From positions 1 to 7,598 of the forward strand of contig SLLP01000090.1 in NCBI GenBank assembly GCA_007133995.1: a stretch of DNA of 7,598 nucleotides. Direction: 5' to 3'. The translations under genes were made by a program, and so were the position numbers. Every line of letters begins with the position of its first letter. The first letter of the stretch is position 1. Shown here in pieces: positions 6,097 through 7,598 of this stretch. Below the pieces are notes generated by a model, which worked only from the letters and a program-made list of their open reading frames with translations, searched no databases and was not told the DNA's origin. The stretch is from Balneolales bacterium. GTDB lineage: Bacteria > Bacteroidota > Rhodothermia > Balneolales > Natronogracilivirgulaceae.

Positions 6097-7305
6097 ATGA
6101 TTCGTTACCTGACTGCCGGTGAATCGCATGGACCGGAACTTATTGGCATTGTGGAGGGATTGCCCGCCGGGGTTGATCTGACAGAAGAGAGGATTGCAAA
6201 ACAGCTGGCCCGGAGACAGATGGGCTACGGACGGGGCGGTCGAATGGCTTTTGAGAAAGATGTGGCTGAAATTGTCTCTGGTGTGCGATTTGGAAAAACC
6301 ATGGGGCATCCCGTTGCGCTGAAAATGATCAACCGGGCCTATAAAAAAGATGAGGATAACTGGCCTGAAGTAATGTCATCAAAAGCCATAGACGATGACA
6401 TTCCAAAAATCACAGTGCCGCGTCCCGGCCATGCGGACCTGGTCGGCGTGCAAAAATTTCGCTTCGACGACATCCGCCCGGTGATAGAGCGTTCCAGCGC
6501 CCGCGAAACGGCCATGAGAGTTGCCTGCTGCGCCACGGCCAGGGCTCTTTTAAGCAAATTCAATATTCAGATAGGCGGACATGTCATCCAGATTGGTGAA
6601 CAGGGTTACACCTCCTGGGAATCCACACGTGAAATCGCCGACCCGCTATTGGCTAATGGGGCGGAACATCTTGCAGGTACCGCTGACGCTTCTGAAGTCC
6701 GCTGCCTCGACTCCGCCTTGACCAACAGTATGGTGGATGAGATCAAAAAGCGTAGAAAACAGGGAAGCTCTCTCGGTGGTATCTATGAGATCGTCGTAAC
6801 CGGTTTGCCGGCGGGACTCGGAACCTACGTTCACTGGGACCGCAAGCTGGAGGGGCTTCTTGCGCAGGCGATCATGAGCATCCAGGCTATGAAAGGGGTG
6901 GAAATCGGGCTGGGATTTGAAGCGGGAAAACGGCACGGACATCAGGTTCATGACGAGATCACCTGGGAATCGGATCATTTCGGCCGGGCAACGAATCGAG
7001 CAGGAGGTCTCGAGGGTGGCATCACGACCGGCATGCCACTCATCATCCGTGGCATCATGAAACCCATTCCAACCATGCTCAAACCGCTTCAGACCGTAGA
7101 CATGGTCACAAAGGAAACCATGGATACCCGCTACGAACGATCTGATGTATGTGCATTGCCCAGAGCTTTGGTGGTCGCCGAGAATGTCATCGCCCCCGTT
7201 CTGGCCAACGCCTTTCTTGAAAAATTTGGCGGTGACTCCGTTGACGAAATCACCAGGCATCTTAACAGTGATGCAAATCCAGGTTGCCAAGGCGGCCTGC
7301 ACTAA
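6097..7305 (+). CDS. aroC: Chorismate synthase
   Basis: 402 residues, full length for this family (about 360-400). AroC turns 5-enolpyruvylshikimate-3-phosphate into chorismate, the last shikimate-pathway step, using reduced FMN; it is cytosolic and usually a tetramer. Signature stretches are all present: YLTAGESHGPEL with His11, ARRQMGYGRGGRM (38-50), PRPGHADL with His112, ERSSARETAMRVA (131-143), NRAGGLEGGITTGMP (300-314) and RSDVCALPRALVVAE (347-361). The two histidines correspond to the known catalytic pair. The N-terminus MIRYLTAGESHG groups it with the Chlorobi/Bacillus/actinobacterial type rather than the 'NTFG' type of E. coli and many Bacteroidales. The ATG at 6097 lacks a clear Shine-Dalgarno but gives the expected first residues. 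The C-terminus ends in CQGGLH after the conserved core; nothing indicates a frameshift. The upstream gap holds three inverted repeats. Confidence 0.97.
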   Translation: MIRYLTAGESHGPELIGIVEGLPAGVDLTEERIAKQLARRQMGYGRGGRMAFEKDVAEIVSGVRFGKTMGHPVALKMINRAYKKDEDNWPEVMSSKAIDDDIPKITVPRPGHADLVGVQKFRFDDIRPVIERSSARETAMRVACCATARALLSKFNIQIGGHVIQIGEQGYTSWESTREIADPLLANGAEHLAGTADASEVRCLDSALTNSMVDEIKKRRKQGSSLGGIYEIVVTGLPAGLGTYVHWDRKLEGLLAQAIMSIQAMKGVEIGLGFEAGKRHGHQVHDEITWESDHFGRATNRAGGLEGGITTGMPLIIRGIMKPIPTMLKPLQTVDMVTKETMDTRYERSDVCALPRALVVAENVIAPVLANAFLEKFGGDSVDEITRHLNSDANPGCQGGLH

Positions 7306-7386
7306 TTTAGCCAGGTAAAATTATTGCCTCCATTCATACGTTAAAAAGCGAATTGCCGTTAGTTTCAAAACAAGATTTTTAAATCC
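7306..7386 (+). other. Short intergenic gap between aroC and the TPR gene
   Basis: 81 bases, AT-rich towards its right end. AGGTAA (7313-7318) and TTGCCT (7324-7329) can pair with one G-U wobble around aatta, but no T-run follows, so no terminator is called. No clear promoter or Shine-Dalgarno precedes the ATG at 7387. Confidence 0.4.
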
Positions 7387-7598
7387 ATGAATGATAACAG
7401 GGTACAAAAACTGAAGCTGTTTCTGGATGCTGACCCGGATGACAGTTTCTCCCGCTTTGCTCTGGCTCTTGAGTACGTTAAAGCCGGCGACAATCACACG
7501 GCGCTTCAATATTTCGAATATATTCGTGATCATGATCCGGAATATGTGGGGGTCTACTACCACCTTGGCAAGTTGTACCAATCCATCGGCAATCCGGA
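7387..7598 (+). CDS. Small TPR-like protein (partial, C-terminus beyond window)
   Basis: The first 70 codons are visible and the frame is still open at the window end. The translation starts MNDNRVQKLKLFLDADPDDS and goes on with FSRFALALEYVKAGDNHTAL and YVGVYYHLGKLYQSIGN. The spacing of small and aromatic residues (ALALEYVKAGDNHTALQYF, then YYHLGKLYQSIGNP) matches tetratricopeptide helices, so it is likely a protein-interaction module. Short TPR proteins with 'FL..DP.DSF.RFALA.E' and 'YYHLGKLY' are common in Bacteroidota relatives, with no assigned function known to me. There is no signal peptide, so it is probably cytoplasmic. The ATG at 7387 is chosen because it begins the conserved N-terminus; an overlapping ATG four bases later is out of frame. 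It may be co-transcribed with aroC, 81 bases upstream. Confidence 0.75.
   Translation, partial: MNDNRVQKLKLFLDADPDDSFSRFALALEYVKAGDNHTALQYFEYIRDHDPEYVGVYYHLGKLYQSIGNP

Noticed and set aside
6646..7302. 218-codon open frame on the minus strand within aroC
   Set aside because: It lies wholly antisense to a full-length chorismate synthase with all its motifs; its translation shows no family pattern, and long antisense frames arise from codon bias.
7313..7329. Possible terminator stem after aroC
   Set aside because: The stem needs a G-U pair and no T-run follows on the plus strand, so evidence is too weak to call it.
1..7598. CRISPR array, tRNA, rRNA, insertion sequence or attachment site
   Set aside because: No regularly spaced direct repeats, no tRNA-like cloverleaf, no transposase or integrase coding sequence and no terminal repeats were found on reading both strands; the genes are closely packed and look native.

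Overview
The window looks like ordinary chromosomal housekeeping and envelope DNA from a member of the Bacteroidota/Balneolota/Rhodothermota branch of the FCB group. The evidence is a PorQ-type outer-membrane protein, a compact mlaEFD lipid-transport cluster without mlaB or mlaC, a chorismate synthase of the 'MIRYLTAGESHG' type known from Chlorobi and Gram-positives, and a promoter candidate resembling the Bacteroidota TTTG/TAnnTTTG pattern. Balneolota fits best by impression, but genus and even phylum are inference. No mobile element, CRISPR array, tRNA, rRNA or sign of recent transfer was seen.

Left half, minus strand (transcription right to left): mlaE (4105-4842), mlaF (3360-4094) and mlaD (2410-3342) form a tight operon for an ABC-type phospholipid transporter of the inner membrane. 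After a 180-bp gap with a possible terminator, a hairpin and a promoter candidate comes a 699-residue membrane-anchored PpiD/SurA-like folding factor (130-2229). Two bases after its stop begins the N-terminus of ribD (riboflavin synthesis), cut by the window edge.

Right half, plus strand: a 148-bp AT-rich divergent intergenic region separates mlaE from porQ (4991-5983), which encodes a secreted beta-barrel protein of the PorQ family of the type IX secretion system. A 113-bp gap holding three consecutive inverted repeats leads to aroC (6097-7305, chorismate synthase). After 81 bp starts a small TPR-like protein (7387 onward), cut by the window edge.

Four of the genes share an envelope theme: MlaEFD maintains outer-membrane lipid balance, the PpiD-like protein assists folding of exported proteins, and PorQ is an outer-membrane component of protein secretion. 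ribD, aroC and the TPR gene are metabolic or general neighbours. No clearly new system is visible. The points most worth a second look are the degenerate multi-module PPIase, the inverted-repeat cluster before aroC, the heptad repeats in MlaD, and the mlaF/mlaD junction with a TTG start.
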